Below are positions 53,950-62,248 of a stretch of DNA of 64,000 nucleotides, piece by piece. Source of the DNA: an uncultured Lachnospiraceae bacterium (lineage in GTDB: Bacteria; Bacillota; Clostridia; Lachnospirales; Lachnospiraceae); the NCBI GenBank assembly GCA_900549995.1, contig URQQ01000020.1, positions 1-64,000 on the forward strand. The letters are read 5' to 3'. Under the pieces are notes generated by a model. It was given only the letters and a program-made list of their open reading frames with translations, was not told the origin of the DNA and did no database searches. A program made the position numbers and the translations under genes. Position 1 is the first letter of the stretch; the number at the start of each line of letters is the position of its first letter.

Positions 53950-56900
53950 ATGGATAGACAGCAATTGAATAGTTTTAAGCCTGGGCTGTATGATCCTGGT
54001 ACAGAACATGACAACTGCGGAATTGGAGCGGTGGTCAATATCAAAGGCAGGAAGACACACGATACAGTCGCGGATGCATTGAAGATCGTAGAAAATTTAG
54101 AACATAGAGCAGGCAAGGATGCCGAAGGTGAGACCGGAGATGGAGTCGGAATCTTATTACAGATTTCCCATAAATTCTTCTCAAAGGTTTGTACACCTCT
54201 CGGCATCTTTTTACGTTCTGAGAGAGCGTATGGGGTTGGGATGTTTTTCTTCCCCCAGGATGAACTGAAAAGAAATCAGGCAAAGAATATATTTGAAGTG
54301 ATTGTTGAAAAGGAAGGGCTGAAATTCTTAGGATGGAGGGAAGTACCTACACATCCGGGGATTCTCGGGAAAAAGGCGGCTGACTGCATGCCGTGTATCA
54401 TGCAGGCGTTTATCGGCTGTCCGGCAAATGTGGAAAAGGGGCTTGCATTTGACCGCAGGCTGTATGTTGTACGCCGGATTTTTGAGCACAGCAATGATGA
54501 GAACGAGACGTATGTTGTATCGCTGTCCAGCCGTACCATTGTGTACAAAGGCATGTTCCTTGTCGGTCAGCTGAGACAGTTCTTCGATGACCTGCAGGAT
54601 AAGGATTATGAATCAGCGGTGGCACTTGTCCACTCCAGATTCAGCACGAACACGATGCCGAGCTGGCAGCGTGCCCATCCGTACCGTCTGATTGTACATA
54701 ACGGAGAGATCAATACAATTAAGGGAAATGCAGATAAAATGCGTGCCCGTGAGGAAAACATGGAATCCGAAGAGTTAAAAGGAGAGCTTCACAAAGTACT
54801 TCCTGCGATCAATGCATCCGGGTCAGATTCGGCAATGCTTGATAATTCACTGGAATTCATGGTGATGAGCGGGATGGAGCTTCCGCTTGCGGTGATGACT
54901 GCAATTCCCGAACCATGGGAAAATAATCCGGGAATATCCAAGAAAAAGAAAGATTTTTATCAGTACTATGCAACAATGATGGAACCCTGGGATGGACCGG
55001 CATCAATCCTCTTTACTGACGGGGATTATATGGGTGCTGTGCTTGACAGAAATGGTCTTCGCCCGTCCAGATATTATATTACGGAGGATGATAATCTGAT
55101 CCTGTCTTCCGAGGTTGGTGTACTGGATATTGATCCTTCGAAGATTGTGACGAAGGAACGTCTTCATCCGGGCAAAATGCTGCTTGTGGACATGGTAAAT
55201 GGAAAAATGATTGATGACGATGAGCTGAAAGAAAGCTATGCCAAAAGGCAGCCTTACGGGGAGTGGATTGACAGCAATCTGATCGAACTTAAAAATCTGA
55301 AGATTCCAAACCAGGATATCCAGGCTTACACAAAAGAAGAATGTGTGAGGCTTCAGAAAGCGTTCGGCTACACTTACGAAGAGGTAAAAACTTCAATATT
55401 GAACATGGCGCTCCAGGGAGCAGAAGGTATTGGGGCAATGGGAGCTGATGCACCGCTTTCCGTGTTATCTGAAAAGCATCAGCCGCTGTTTCACTATTTC
55501 AAACAATTGTTTGCCCAGGTGACGAATCCTCCGATCGATGCAATCCGTGAGGAAATTGTGACATCAACTACGGTGTATATTGGAAAAGACGGAAATCTTC
55601 TGGAAGAAAAAGAAGAGAATTGTAAAGTGCTGAAAGTGAATAACCCCATTCTCACGAACACAGATCTGCTGAAGATCAAACATATGAAAGTCGATGGATT
55701 TAAAGTGGCAGAGATTCCGACAACGTTCTATAAGAATTCCAGTCTGGAAAAAATGATGGAATACTTGTTTGTGGAAGTTGACAGGGTCATTCGTGAGGGT
55801 GCGAATATTCTGATACTTACGGACCGGGGAGTGGATGAATACCACGTGGCGATGCCATCACTTCTGGCAGTCTCAGGGCTGCAGCAGCACCTTGTACGGA
55901 CGAAGAAGAGGACTTCTGTCGCGGTGATTCTGGAAACGGGAGAACCAAGGGAAGTACATCATTTTGCGACACTTCTTGGTTATGGAGCCTGTGCAATCAA
56001 CCCGTATCTTGCGCATGAATCGATCCGTCAGCTGATTGAGGCGAATATGCTTCACAAAGACTATTATGCGGCAGTCGATGATTATAATCACGCAGTGATT
56101 CATGGTATCGTGAAGATTGCTTCCAAGATGGGGATCTCTACCATACAGTCCTATCAGGGGGCGAAGATCTTCGAGGCTGTCGGGCTTCAGAGGGATTTCA
56201 TCCGGAAGTATTTTACGGATACGGTCAGCAGAATTGAAGGGATCGGAATCAAGGAGATCGAAGAAGATTATAACGCAGTACATTCCGAGGCATTTGACCC
56301 GCTGGGGCTGGCCGTAGATATGTCCCTGAACAGCATCGGCAGGCATAAGGCAAAAAGCGGAGGAGAAAAACATCTTTATAATCCGCAGACGATTCATATG
56401 CTGCAGCAGGCGGCAAGACGGGGCGATTACGGATTATTTAAACAGTATACAAAGATGGTGGATGAAGAAGGAAAGGGAATTCATCTAAGAGGCCAGCTTT
56501 GTCTTCAATACCCCAGGAAGGGAGTCCCGATAGAAGAAGTAGAAAGTGTAGATTCCATTGTGACAAGATTTAAGACGGGAGCAATGTCTTATGGTTCTAT
56601 ATCCAAGGAGGCACATGAGACACTGGCGCTTGCGATGAACCGGCTCCACGGGAAATCAAACAGCGGAGAAGGCGGTGAAGAAGTAGATCGTCTTGACAGC
56701 GACCGGTGTTCAGCAATCAAGCAGGTCGCATCCGGACGATTCGGAGTCACTTCCCGCTATCTGGTCAGTGCAAAAGAGATACAGATTAAAATGGCACAGG
56801 GCGCAAAACCTGGTGAGGGCGGACACCTGCCGGGACAGAAAGTATACCCGTGGGTTGCAAAGACCCGTCACTCGACACCGGGAGTCGGATTGATTTCTCC

Positions 56901-58491
56901 GCCGCCGCACCATGATATCTATTCGATTGAAGATCTCGCTCAGTTGATTTATGATTGCAAAAATGCGAACCGTGATGCCAGGATTTCGGTGAAACTTGTC
57001 TCAGAGGCAGGCGTTGGCACTGTGGCAGCGGGTGTTGCAAAAGCCGGGGCAGAAGTCATTCTCGTGTCCGGGTATGACGGAGGAACCGGTGCGGCCCCAA
57101 GAAGTTCTATCCATAATGCAGGACTTCCGTGGGAACTGGGGCTTTCGGAGACACATCAGACTTTGATTTTAAATGGATTGAGGGACCGTGTCAGAATTGA
57201 GACAGATGGCAAGCTGATGAGCGGAAGAGATGTTGCAATAGCGGCGCTTCTGGGAGCGGAGGAGTTTGGATTTGCCACGGCACCTTTAATTACAATGGGC
57301 TGTGTGATGATGCGTGTATGCAATCTGGACACTTGCCCGGTCGGAATCGCAACACAGAACCCTGAACTTCGGAAACGGTTTGGCGGTAAACCGGAATACG
57401 TTGTGAATTTTATGAGGTTCATTGCGGAAGAACTGAGGGAGTATATGGCACTGCTTGGAATCCGTACGGTGGACGAGATGGTTGGACGCACGGATTTGTT
57501 GAAAATCAGGGAGACGGCAACCTCTGACAGAGCTGCAAGGCTGGATCTTGGGTTAATTCTGAATAATCCATATGTTGCAGAGAAGAAAAGGATTTTTAAC
57601 CCACATAAGAAATACAATTTTGAATTGGAAAAAACACTGGACGAGAAGGTTCTTTTAAAAGAATGGCTGCCGTCACTTGAAAAGAAGCAGAAGAGAAGTA
57701 TGGAAATTGATGTCACAAATATCAACCGTACTTTTGGTACGATGTTCGGATCGGAAGTTACAAAACGTTATCCGGAGGGGCTTGATGAAGACAGCTATGT
57801 AATCAAATGCAGAGGAGCCGGAGGACAGAGTTTCGGTGCGTTTATTCCGAAAGGCCTTACGCTGGAACTGACCGGGGACAGCAATGACTATTTCGGGAAA
57901 GGACTGTCAGGCGGCAAACTGATTGTCTATCCGCCTAAGGGAGTGAAGTTTAAGCAGGATGAAAATATTATTATCGGTAACGTTGCGCTCTATGGAGCAA
58001 CAAGCGGGAAAGCGTTCGTAAACGGAGTTGCCGGAGAGCGTTTCTGTGTCAGAAATTCAGGGGCAACTGCGGTTGTGGAAGGTGTCGGAGATCACGGATG
58101 TGAATATATGACCGGCGGGCGTGTTGCAGTTCTTGGAAAAACAGGCAAAAATTTTGCTGCTGGCATGAGCGGAGGAATTGCGTATGTGCTTGACATGGAG
58201 AGTGATTTATATATGAAGGTAAATAAGGAAATGGCAGCAATTGAACGTATGACAGATAAGTATGATGTTATGGAACTTCAGAGTATGATCGAGGAACATG
58301 TGGCTTATACAAACTCGGAAAAAGGAAAAGAAATACTGGAACATTTTGAAGAATATCTGCCGAAATTTAAAAAGGTGATACCATATGATTATAGAAAAAT
58401 GCTTTCGACAATTCTTCAGATGGAAGAAAAGGGACTGAACAGTGACCAGGCCCAGATTGAGGCATTTTATGCAGTGAAAGAAGGAAGATAG
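53950..58491 (+). CDS. gltB: Glutamate synthase large subunit
   Basis: 1513 residues from ATG 53950 (AAAGGAAATG upstream; the ATGs at 53926 and 53944 are less well spaced). Class II glutaminase domain with mature N-terminal Cys23 in EHDNCGIGAVV, so a 22-residue propeptide is expected to be removed. Then the central domain, the FMN synthase domain (GAMSYGSISKEAHETLA; GEGGEE; KPGEGGHLPGQKV; VSGYDGGTGAAPRSS), the 3Fe-4S cysteines CNLDTCPVGIATQ, and a C-terminal GXGXG domain (GAGGQSFGAF; GDSNDYFGKGLSGG). It makes glutamate from glutamine and 2-oxoglutarate with GltD. Confidence 0.97.
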   Translation: MDRQQLNSFKPGLYDPGTEHDNCGIGAVVNIKGRKTHDTVADALKIVENLEHRAGKDAEGETGDGVGILLQISHKFFSKVCTPLGIFLRSERAYGVGMFFFPQDELKRNQAKNIFEVIVEKEGLKFLGWREVPTHPGILGKKAADCMPCIMQAFIGCPANVEKGLAFDRRLYVVRRIFEHSNDENETYVVSLSSRTIVYKGMFLVGQLRQFFDDLQDKDYESAVALVHSRFSTNTMPSWQRAHPYRLIVHNGEINTIKGNADKMRAREENMESEELKGELHKVLPAINASGSDSAMLDNSLEFMVMSGMELPLAVMTAIPEPWENNPGISKKKKDFYQYYATMMEPWDGPASILFTDGDYMGAVLDRNGLRPSRYYITEDDNLILSSEVGVLDIDPSKIVTKERLHPGKMLLVDMVNGKMIDDDELKESYAKRQPYGEWIDSNLIELKNLKIPNQDIQAYTKEECVRLQKAFGYTYEEVKTSILNMALQGAEGIGAMGADAPLSVLSEKHQPLFHYFKQLFAQVTNPPIDAIREEIVTSTTVYIGKDGNLLEEKEENCKVLKVNNPILTNTDLLKIKHMKVDGFKVAEIPTTFYKNSSLEKMMEYLFVEVDRVIREGANILILTDRGVDEYHVAMPSLLAVSGLQQHLVRTKKRTSVAVILETGEPREVHHFATLLGYGACAINPYLAHESIRQLIEANMLHKDYYAAVDDYNHAVIHGIVKIASKMGISTIQSYQGAKIFEAVGLQRDFIRKYFTDTVSRIEGIGIKEIEEDYNAVHSEAFDPLGLAVDMSLNSIGRHKAKSGGEKHLYNPQTIHMLQQAARRGDYGLFKQYTKMVDEEGKGIHLRGQLCLQYPRKGVPIEEVESVDSIVTRFKTGAMSYGSISKEAHETLALAMNRLHGKSNSGEGGEEVDRLDSDRCSAIKQVASGRFGVTSRYLVSAKEIQIKMAQGAKPGEGGHLPGQKVYPWVAKTRHSTPGVGLISPPPHHDIYSIEDLAQLIYDCKNANRDARISVKLVSEAGVGTVAAGVAKAGAEVILVSGYDGGTGAAPRSSIHNAGLPWELGLSETHQTLILNGLRDRVRIETDGKLMSGRDVAIAALLGAEEFGFATAPLITMGCVMMRVCNLDTCPVGIATQNPELRKRFGGKPEYVVNFMRFIAEELREYMALLGIRTVDEMVGRTDLLKIRETATSDRAARLDLGLILNNPYVAEKKRIFNPHKKYNFELEKTLDEKVLLKEWLPSLEKKQKRSMEIDVTNINRTFGTMFGSEVTKRYPEGLDEDSYVIKCRGAGGQSFGAFIPKGLTLELTGDSNDYFGKGLSGGKLIVYPPKGVKFKQDENIIIGNVALYGATSGKAFVNGVAGERFCVRNSGATAVVEGVGDHGCEYMTGGRVAVLGKTGKNFAAGMSGGIAYVLDMESDLYMKVNKEMAAIERMTDKYDVMELQSMIEEHVAYTNSEKGKEILEHFEEYLPKFKKVIPYDYRKMLSTILQMEEKGLNSDQAQIEAFYAVKEGR

Positions 58492-58503
58492 GAGGCGCGG
58501 ACC

Positions 58504-59994
58504 GTGGGAAAACCGACAGGATTTTTAGAATATGACAGAAAAGATCACCCGGCTGAAACGCCGGCTCAGAGGATCAGGCATTACAATGAATTCCACACGC
58601 CTTTGCTTAAGGAAGAACAGATGCTTCAAGGGGCAAGGTGTATGGCGTGCGGAGTACCGTTCTGCCAGTCCGGACAGATGATCGCAGGTATGGCAAGTGG
58701 CTGTCCTCTTCACAATCTGGTCCCGGAATGGAATGATCTGATTTTTAACGATAACTGGGAAGAGGCATACAGCAGGCTGAAGAAGACGAATAATTTCCCG
58801 GAATTTACAGCAAGAGTCTGCCCGGCTCTGTGTGAAGCGGCATGTACGTGCGGACTTTATGACAAGCCGGTAGCGACGAAAGCAAATGAGTATGAGATTA
58901 TTGAAAATGCGTATGAAAAGGGATATGCAGATGCCAGGCCGCCGAAAGTCAGAACCGGGAAAAAGGTGGCAGTGATTGGCTCCGGGCCGGCCGGGCTTAC
59001 AGTGGCAGACCAGCTGAATAAAAGAGGCCATCTCATAACGGTATTTGAAAGGGAAGACAGACCCGGAGGGCTTCTGCGCTATGGAATTCCAAACATGAAG
59101 CTCGAAAAACAGATCATAGACCGGAAGATTAAAATTATGGAAGAAGAAGGAATTACATTCGTGACGGGGTGTAATATCGGAAAGGATAAAAAAGCGGCAT
59201 CTCTGCTGAAGGAATTTGACCGCGTGGTACTTGCCTGCGGGGCATCGAATCCGAGAGATATCAAAGTTCCCGGAAGAGATGCAAAAGGGATTTATTATGC
59301 AGTAGATTTCCTGAAATCTACTACCAAAAGTCTCTGGAAGGATAACTTGAAGGAAGGGTCCTATGTTTCAGCCAGGAATAAAAATGTGATGGTAATCGGA
59401 GGAGGGGATACGGGAAATGACTGTGTAGGAACCGTGGTACGGCATGGATGTAAATCAGTCCTGCAGCTGGAAATGATGCCCAGACTACCCGAGAAGCGCA
59501 CGGAATCAAATCCGTGGCCTGAATGGCCGAAAGTTTTAAAAACAGATTATGGACAGGAAGAGGCTAAAGCGGTATTTGGACATGATCCAAGGGTTTATCA
59601 GACGACGGTGAAGGAATTTATCAAGAATAAGAATGGTGAGATATGCAAGGCAAAGCTTGTGAAACTGGAACCTAAAAAGGATGAAAAGACCGGGCGCATG
59701 GTTATGTCCGAGACTGCCGGAAGCGAGTACACGATAGATGTAGATATGGTACTGATTGCGGCAGGATTTCTTGGAAGTGAATCTTATGTGACGAAGGCAT
59801 TTGGCGTGGATGTCAATGAGCGGACAAATGTTTCGGCAAATGAATCTTATGAGACAAATGTAAAAAATGTATTTACGGCAGGTGATATGCACAGAGGGCA
59901 GTCACTGGTTGTCTGGGCCATCCGTGAAGGACGTGAGGCGGCGAGAGAAGTAGATCTGAGCCTGATGGGGTATACCAATCTTTCCATACAATAG
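58504..59994 (+). CDS. gltD: Glutamate synthase small subunit (NADPH)
   Basis: 496 residues, GTG start with AGGAGGCGCG upstream. N-terminal Fe-S domain (RCMACGVPFCQSG; GCPLHN; CPALCEAACTCGL), then FAD-binding VAVIGSGPAGLTVADQLNKRGH, GGLLRYGIPNMKL, NAD(P)-binding VMVIGGGDTGNDCVGT, and the final GDMHRGQSLVVWAIREGREAA. It feeds electrons from NAD(P)H to GltB. It starts 12 bases after gltB. Confidence 0.96.
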   Translation: MGKPTGFLEYDRKDHPAETPAQRIRHYNEFHTPLLKEEQMLQGARCMACGVPFCQSGQMIAGMASGCPLHNLVPEWNDLIFNDNWEEAYSRLKKTNNFPEFTARVCPALCEAACTCGLYDKPVATKANEYEIIENAYEKGYADARPPKVRTGKKVAVIGSGPAGLTVADQLNKRGHLITVFEREDRPGGLLRYGIPNMKLEKQIIDRKIKIMEEEGITFVTGCNIGKDKKAASLLKEFDRVVLACGASNPRDIKVPGRDAKGIYYAVDFLKSTTKSLWKDNLKEGSYVSARNKNVMVIGGGDTGNDCVGTVVRHGCKSVLQLEMMPRLPEKRTESNPWPEWPKVLKTDYGQEEAKAVFGHDPRVYQTTVKEFIKNKNGEICKAKLVKLEPKKDEKTGRMVMSETAGSEYTIDVDMVLIAAGFLGSESYVTKAFGVDVNERTNVSANESYETNVKNVFTAGDMHRGQSLVVWAIREGREAAREVDLSLMGYTNLSIQ

Positions 59995-60006
59995 AAAACA
60001 TAAAAG

Positions 60007-60045
60007 CCAGGAGCAGGCAGCATTTTAAGATGCGCCTGCTCCTGG
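60007..60045. terminator. GC-rich hairpin after gltD
   Basis: CCAGGAGCAGGC (60007-60018) / GCCTGCTCCTGG (60034-60045) with inner GCAT/ATGC pairing. There is no clear T-run on the right; on the minus strand the following TTTT could let it end the VOC gene transcript. Confidence 0.6.
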
Positions 60046-60075
60046 TCATATTAATATAGAAGAAAAGGTAATTTT

Positions 60076-60447
60076 TTATGCGTATGCGGGAACAATTTCC
60101 AGCCAGTATCCATCCGGATCAGAAATGAAATAGATCCCCATCTCCTCATTTTCAAAACAAACACAGTTCATTTCTTTATGAAGCTTTAATGCTTCTTCGT
60201 AGTTGTCTACAGTGAAGGCAAGATGAAATTCGTTGTCCCCGAGTTCATAGGGACGGTCCCAGTCACGCAGCCATGTGAGTTCCAGCTGATGAGGGCTTGT
60301 TCCGTCACCGAGGTATTTCAGAATAAAACTTCCGTCTTCTGCAGTATGCGTCTTTGTGACAGTAAGTCCCAGAGCTTTTTCATAAAAAGCAAGCGACTTG
60401 TCAAGGTCACGGACATTCAGATTATTATGGTCAAATTTAAAATTCAT
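60076..60447 (-). CDS. VOC family protein (glyoxalase I-like)
   Basis: 123 residues, two beta-alpha-beta-beta-beta modules: KFDHNNLNVRDLDKSLAFYEKALGLTV and HQLELTWLRDW, EFHLAFTVDNYEEALKLHKEMN, then FISDPDGYWLEIVPA. Metal-binding His/Glu positions of glyoxalase I (His in FDHNNLNV, Glu in QLELTW, His in EFHLAF, Glu in WLEIVP) are all present, so a lactoylglutathione-lyase-like activity is plausible. GGAGGACTC precedes the start. Minus strand, monocistronic. Confidence 0.85.
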   Translation of the reverse strand: MNFKFDHNNLNVRDLDKSLAFYEKALGLTVTKTHTAEDGSFILKYLGDGTSPHQLELTWLRDWDRPYELGDNEFHLAFTVDNYEEALKLHKEMNCVCFENEEMGIYFISDPDGYWLEIVPAYA

Positions 60448-60477
60448 GATAGAGTCCTCCTTTTTATATGTGATTTT

Positions 60478-60486
60478 ATCATACCA
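60478..60486 (-). promoter_or_regulatory. Extended -10 promoter of the VOC gene
   Basis: TGGTATGAT on the minus strand, about 30 bases upstream of the start codon, with no good -35. Confidence 0.45.
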
Positions 60487-60535
60487 TTAACGGGGGAGAA
60501 AAGGGAAGAAAAATCTGAGTTTGGAAGAAGAACTC

Positions 60536-60555
60536 TGCAAGTAAACTTGCGCCGG
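60536..60555 (+). repeat. Partial copy of the structured repeat's inner hairpin
   Basis: TGCAAGTAAACTTGCGCCGG is identical over 20 bases to 60658-60677 inside copy B. The surrounding scaffold is not recognisable, so this looks like a remnant or local duplication. Confidence 0.6.
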
Positions 60556-60581
60556 TGGGAAGAGGGGGATCGAAGAGGGAC

Positions 60582-60711
60582 GCCATGCACTTCGATTCCG
60601 CTGCGCTGCATCTCAGTACGGCTAAACGCCGTATACATCCCAAAAGAAAGACTCCTTTGCAAGTAAACTTGCGCCGGAGTTTTTCTTTTGGGATGTGCAT
60701 GGCTGAATAGT
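60582..60711 (-). repeat. Structured dispersed repeat, copy B
   Basis: 130 bp, the inverse orientation of copy A (48137-48268). Read on the minus strand it has the same scaffold in the same order. The 11-base variable arms are CCAAAAGAAAA (minus strand, 60691-60681) and CTTTCTTTTGG (60650-60640), unrelated in sequence to copy A's yet still pairing except at one position. Outer arms GCCATGCAC / GTGCATGGC pair. Together with 60448-60581 (VOC promoter and a partial repeat) and the promoter at 60742, it accounts for the 386-base gap between the VOC gene and the first NlpC/P60 gene. Confidence 0.8.
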
Positions 60712-60741
60712 TGGCAAATGTTACGAAAATATTAAAAAATG

Positions 60742-60770
60742 TTGCAAAAAGGTTTGATATGCATTATAAT
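60742..60770 (+). promoter_or_regulatory. Promoter of the first NlpC/P60 gene
   Basis: TTGCAA (60742-60747), 17-base spacer, perfect TATAAT (60765-60770). Upstream, TGTTAC-5-TATTAA (60719-60735) is one base from a WalR-type direct repeat; that is suggestive only. Confidence 0.6.
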
Positions 60771-60833
60771 TCAGTTATGCGGATTGATTTTGGCATAAGA
60801 GTTTATGAAAAAAATGAATTGGGCAGGTGGGAT

Positions 60834-62093
60834 ATGAAAATAAAAAAGGTATGCAGGATGTTGGGAGTTACGCTTTTAGCGGCATCTTTGATGGCGGTTC
60901 CGGTGAGTGCGGCGCCTTCGGTTGATGAATTACAGAAGGAGAAAGCAGCAGCGCAGAGTCAGGTAAGTTCACTTCAGCAGGAACTGACAGGAATACTTGT
61001 TAAATTAGATGAACTGGAAACAGAACTTGTTGAGAAGGGGCAGGAAGTGACTCAGGTTACTTCTGATCTGGAAGCAGCGAAGGAGAAAGAGGCAAAGCAG
61101 TACGAAGATATGAAGCTTCGGATTCAGTATATGTATGAAGACGGGGATGCAACTTTTGTATCTAAGCTTCTGGAATCCAACAGCATTGCTGACATTCTGA
61201 ACCAGGCAGAATATGTTTCAAAAGTACATAGTTATGACAGAAAAGCACTGGAAGAGTATGTAAAGACAACACAGCAGGTTGCAGAGTTAAAGACAACACT
61301 CGAGACAGAAATCAGCAACCTCGAAAATATGCAGACTACTTACTCGGAAGAAAAAGATAATCTGAATTCAACAATTGAAACTAAAAAGGCAGAAGTAAGT
61401 GATTTTGACCAGCAGATTCAGGCGGCAGCGGCAGCAGCTGCAGCTGCAAGACAGAAGGAACTGGAAGAACAGACAAGACGTGCCGCAGCGGCAGCTGAAA
61501 ATCAGAGAAATTCCGGACAGGCACAAAGCGGAGTCGGCCAGTCAGGCAATACTTCAGCAAATAACGGACAGACAGCACAGGGCAGCACGGCAGGAAATGC
61601 TTCCTCAGAGAATTCCGCAGGAACGCAGGATCAGAACCAGGCAGCTCAGCCAGAGGCATCTGTCGATAATACAGTGAATAGCGGGAACTCACAGGATGAG
61701 CCCTATTATGAAGATAACAGCAGTGCGGAAGAAGACACAGGAAGTTCTTCCAATTCCGGATCAGGCTGGGCAGTGGTAAGTGCGGCAGAGAATTATCTCG
61801 GTGTACCGTATGTATGGGGCGGAGCATCCGGAAGCGGTGTTGACTGCTCAGGACTCGTACTTCTTGCACATCAGTCAATCGGTGTAAGCCTTGCGCACAG
61901 TTCAGGTTCACAGGGCGGCGGCGGACAGGCCGTAAGCGGTATGGCAAATGCACTTCCGGGTGATGTTGTATGTTATCCGGGACATGTAGGAATTTATATT
62001 GGAAATGGACAGATGATTCATGCACCAGAGCCAGGAGATGTAGTTAAAGTATCCAGCGTATATGGTTCGCCGTGGTTCAGACGTTACTGGTAA
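60834..62093 (+). CDS. Secreted coiled-coil NlpC/P60 (C40) peptidoglycan hydrolase, paralogue 1
   Basis: 419 residues from ATG 60834 (GCAGGTGGG upstream); an in-frame extension to 60711 lacks a signal. Sec signal peptide MKIKKVCRMLGVTLLAASLM...VSAAPS, PcsB/CwlO-like coiled coil to about residue 200 (ELQKEKAAAQSQVSSLQQEL ... LRIQYMYEDGDATFVSKLLESNSIADILNQAEY), an Ala-rich helix, a ~110-residue Ser/Asn/Gln/Gly linker, then an NlpC/P60 domain: VPYVWGGASGSGVDCSGL (catalytic Cys), PGHVGIYIG (His) and MIHAPEPG. It cleaves stem peptides, probably D-iGlu-diamino-acid bonds. First of three tandem paralogues. Confidence 0.93.
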   Translation: MKIKKVCRMLGVTLLAASLMAVPVSAAPSVDELQKEKAAAQSQVSSLQQELTGILVKLDELETELVEKGQEVTQVTSDLEAAKEKEAKQYEDMKLRIQYMYEDGDATFVSKLLESNSIADILNQAEYVSKVHSYDRKALEEYVKTTQQVAELKTTLETEISNLENMQTTYSEEKDNLNSTIETKKAEVSDFDQQIQAAAAAAAAARQKELEEQTRRAAAAAENQRNSGQAQSGVGQSGNTSANNGQTAQGSTAGNASSENSAGTQDQNQAAQPEASVDNTVNSGNSQDEPYYEDNSSAEEDTGSSSNSGSGWAVVSAAENYLGVPYVWGGASGSGVDCSGLVLLAHQSIGVSLAHSSGSQGGGGQAVSGMANALPGDVVCYPGHVGIYIGNGQMIHAPEPGDVVKVSSVYGSPWFRRYW

Positions 62094-62097
62094 TGAA

Positions 62098-62133
62098 AAA
62101 GAGGTTTGGGGCGTGAGCTTCCAGGCCTCTTTC
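62098..62133 (+). terminator. Terminator after NlpC/P60 paralogue 1
   Basis: AAAGAGGTTTGG (62098-62109) / CCAGGCCTCTTT (62121-62132) with G-U pairs, then a short T-rich tail. Confidence 0.65.
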
Positions 62134-62164
62134 TGCGTTTCAGGACAGGGCTCTGATGAAAAAC

Positions 62165-62193
62165 TTGAAAAAAGTTCTGAAATAGTGTATATT
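62165..62193 (+). promoter_or_regulatory. Promoter of NlpC/P60 paralogue 2
   Basis: TTGAAA (62165-62170), 17-base spacer, TATATT (62188-62193). Confidence 0.6.
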
Positions 62194-62248
62194 AGGAAAG
62201 AGTTTGTACAGAGGCAGATAATTAAAAAGGGTAATAATGGGTGATACA

